Assembly: GCA_002307905.1 (NCBI GenBank) | Contig: DBUL01000033.1 | Coordinates: 1 to 7,323, forward strand | Length of the DNA stretch: 7,323 bases | From: Rhizobiaceae bacterium UBA1291 | GTDB lineage: Bacteria; Pseudomonadota; Alphaproteobacteria; Rhizobiales; Rhizobiaceae | Reading direction: 5' to 3' | Shown here: piece after piece, positions 5,946-7,323 of the stretch | Numbering within the stretch: the stretch's first letter is position 1 | How the letters are laid out: every line of letters begins with the position of its first letter | Made by a program: the position numbers and the translations under genes | Notes under the pieces: generated by a model | Databases searched by the model: none | What the model saw: the letters and a program-made list of their open reading frames with translations, nothing else | Told to the model about the DNA's origin: nothing

Positions 5946-7103
5946 ATGAATGAGCTGTCCATTGTGGCGCAGGCTGCCTTTCAGCCTGCCAATACGGCTG
6001 ATATTGCCGATGCACTGGTTGCCGCCTCGGGCCTGAGGGTTGAGGTTGATCGGCGGCGCGGGCGCGGCGCGGGCATGAACCCTTCCGGCCGCTTCGAGCC
6101 CCATGAACGAGTTGCCTTCGACGACGGCTGGGAAAGCCTCGAGGACATGCCGCCCTTTCGCACCGAAGTCCAGGTCGAACGACCTCGGACCGTCATCACC
6201 CGAAACGAGTCGCCCGATATTCCCTTCGATCGTTCGATCAATCCCTATCGCGGCTGCGAGCACGGCTGCATCTATTGTTTCGCACGGCCGACCCACAGCT
6301 ATATGGGCCTCTCCGCCGGGCTCGACTTCGAGGCCAAGCTGTTCGCCAAGCCCGACGCGCCGAAGCTCCTGGAACGGGAGCTTGCCAAGCCCGGCTACAG
6401 GCCGCGCACCATCGCCATCGGCACCAATACCGATCCTTATCAGCCAATCGAGCGGGAATGGCGGATCATGCGCCAGATCCTCGAGGTTCTGAACAAGGCC
6501 AATCACCCGGTGGCGGTCGTCACCAAGTCGGCACTCATCCTGCGGGACCTCGACATCCTGTCGTCCATGGCATCGCGCGGCCTTGCCAAGGTGGCGATTT
6601 CGGTCACCACGCTGGATCGCAAACTCGCCCGTACGATGGAGCCACGCGCCTCGACACCGGCCAGACGGCTGGAGGCGATCAAGGCGCTGTCCGGCGCAGG
6701 CGTACCGACCGGGGTGCTGGTGGCGCCGGTCATTCCGGCCCTCAACGACCATGAGATCGAGCGCGTGCTGGATTCGGCCAAGGCGGCCGGGGCGAACGAA
6801 GCCGGCGATGTGCTGCTGCCCCTGCCGCTGGAAGTGAGCCCGCTGTTCCGCGACTGGTTGCTGCAGCACTATCCGGACCGCTATCGGCACGTCATGTCGC
6901 TGGTGCGCTCGATGCGCGGCGGCAAGGATTATGATGCCGAGTTCGGCAAGCGGATGAAGGGGGCAGGTCCCTATGCCTGGCAAATCAGCCGGCGCTTCGA
7001 GATGACGACCAAGCGGCTCGGCATGGTTCGCCGCAGCATGCAGTTGCGCGACGATCTGTTCGTGCCACCGGACGGTAGCGGCGTGCAGCTTTCGCTGCTC
7101 TGA
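5946..7103 (+). CDS. PA0069-family radical SAM protein (SplB-like, COG1533)
   Basis: A 385-residue member of the radical SAM superfamily, related in sequence class to spore photoproduct lyase; the substrate of the PA0069 family is not known. Radical SAM proteins bind a 4Fe-4S cluster that cleaves S-adenosylmethionine to a 5'-deoxyadenosyl radical. The cluster motif is NPYRGCEHGCIYC with Cys104, Cys108 and Cys111 (C-X3-C-X2-C). Downstream strands of the partial TIM barrel are visible: AIGTNTDPYQPIE, VVTKSALILRDLDIL, AISVTTLD with MEPRASTPARRLEAI, and LVAPVIPALND. The C-terminal part (HVMSLVRSMRGGKDYDAEFG) fits the family. The strong GAGGAG site sets the start. A LexA box overlapping its likely promoter indicates DNA-damage induction, which fits a repair role; that role is inference. 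No signal peptide; cytoplasmic. Confidence 0.92.
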   Translation: MNELSIVAQAAFQPANTADIADALVAASGLRVEVDRRRGRGAGMNPSGRFEPHERVAFDDGWESLEDMPPFRTEVQVERPRTVITRNESPDIPFDRSINPYRGCEHGCIYCFARPTHSYMGLSAGLDFEAKLFAKPDAPKLLERELAKPGYRPRTIAIGTNTDPYQPIEREWRIMRQILEVLNKANHPVAVVTKSALILRDLDILSSMASRGLAKVAISVTTLDRKLARTMEPRASTPARRLEAIKALSGAGVPTGVLVAPVIPALNDHEIERVLDSAKAAGANEAGDVLLPLPLEVSPLFRDWLLQHYPDRYRHVMSLVRSMRGGKDYDAEFGKRMKGAGPYAWQISRRFEMTTKRLGMVRRSMQLRDDLFVPPDGSGVQLSLL

Positions 7104-7244
7104 TTCCGATAGGGACGTGGCGCCGAAGGGCGCATCGCGCTGCAAGACTTTTCCGGGCGCGGCTTTGCTCGCCTGTTCCATGATGGGGTCGGTTCGCCGC
7201 CCCCTTGCTCTTTCCGGTGCGGTCCGCCGCCTTGCGCCGGAGAT
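7104..7244. other. Intergenic sequence after the radical SAM gene, no convincing gene
   Basis: A weak hairpin with arms GCGCC (7120-7124) and GGCGC (7129-7133) around GAAG follows the stop by 16 nt, but the T-run (7149-7152) is too distant for a standard terminator. A plus-strand frame from ATG 7180 is open to the right edge (48 codons), but its Arg/Pro/Leu-rich translation resembles no family I know and has no ribosome binding site. The minus strand shows no recognisable coding either. Confidence 0.4.
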
Positions 7245-7305
7245 AAGTCCCCGGCTGCCGCTTCGGCGGTTTGCTTCCCCTGCTGGCCGTCGATGCTGGG
7301 GACTT
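7245..7305. repeat. Long-arm stem-loop with inner UUCG tetraloop hairpin
   Basis: AAGTCCCCGGC (7245-7255) pairs with GCTGGGGACTT (7295-7305) over 11 bp with a single G-U wobble. Inside, CCGC-TTCG-GCGG (7258-7269) makes a 4-bp hairpin closed by the very stable C(UUCG)G loop. On the plus strand the outer arm ends 2 nt before AGGAGG (7308-7313), so the element could be a structured leader of a gene starting at the edge. It could instead be a rightward termination region. Confidence 0.4.
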
Positions 7306-7307
7306 GC

Positions 7308-7313
7308 AGGAGG
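7308..7313 (+). promoter_or_regulatory. Possible ribosome binding site of a gene beginning at the right edge
   Basis: AGGAGG is a full consensus Shine-Dalgarno sequence, and a GTG follows at 7318-7320 after 4 nt. Only two codons would be in the window, so the gene cannot be identified; the true start may lie further right. Confidence 0.3.
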
Positions 7314-7323
7314 TCGGGTGCGC

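Noticed and set aside
5904..7181. Minus-strand open frame of 425 codons
   Set aside because: It is antisense to the radical SAM gene, and its His/Arg/Gln-rich translation matches nothing known; typical of GC-rich third positions.
7180..7323. Open frame from ATG 7180 to the right edge
   Set aside because: No ribosome binding site, low-complexity Arg/Pro/Leu translation, and no resemblance to RNase HII, which I considered as a likely neighbour.
1..7323. Search for a new defence, mobile or RNA-guided system
   Set aside because: All genes are housekeeping or chromosomal types in conserved order. No transposase, integrase, tRNA attachment site, reverse transcriptase, spaced repeat array or toxin-antitoxin pair is visible.

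Overview
The window reads as two pieces of proteobacterial DNA, from different classes, joined inside one gene. From 1 to about 1450 everything resembles Xanthomonadaceae (Stenotrophomonas/Xanthomonas/Pseudoxanthomonas type). It holds a GH13 alpha-glucosidase on the minus strand running off the left edge, a 193-bp divergent intergenic region, and the first third of an octaprenyl-diphosphate-synthase gene. From about 1450 to the right edge everything resembles Rhizobiaceae (Agrobacterium/Rhizobium/Sinorhizobium type). It holds the rest of a polyprenyl synthase, a secreted TPR protein with a C-terminal LysM domain, IspE, a small GT2-like protein and a PA0069-family radical SAM protein. These lineage assignments come from remembered family sequences, not from a search.

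Layout: 1-962 (minus) GH13 alpha-glucosidase, N-terminal 320 residues. 963-1155 divergent control region with a LacI-type palindrome and a perfect TATAAT. 1156-2160 (plus) hybrid polyprenyl diphosphate synthase. 2161-2283 intergenic with an inverted repeat. 2284-4293 (plus) TPR/LysM protein. 4298-5188 (plus) ispE, abutting it. 5189-5290 short convergent gap. 5291-5815 (minus) GT2-like protein. 5816-5945 divergent control region carrying an exact alphaproteobacterial LexA box (GTTC-N7-GTTC). 5946-7103 (plus) radical SAM protein. 7104-7323 without a convincing gene, but with a structured element and a strong ribosome-binding sequence at the very edge.

Polyprenyl synthase (quinone side chain) and IspE (MEP pathway) both belong to isoprenoid metabolism, and the TPR gene and ispE look co-transcribed. 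The radical SAM gene appears to be under SOS control, which suggests a DNA-damage role for a family whose function is not known.

I see no new multi-gene system. The two observations that matter most are the interclass junction inside the prenyl synthase gene, most likely an assembly or library chimera, and the SOS box in front of the radical SAM gene. No tRNA, rRNA, CRISPR array, transposase or insertion sequence was found.
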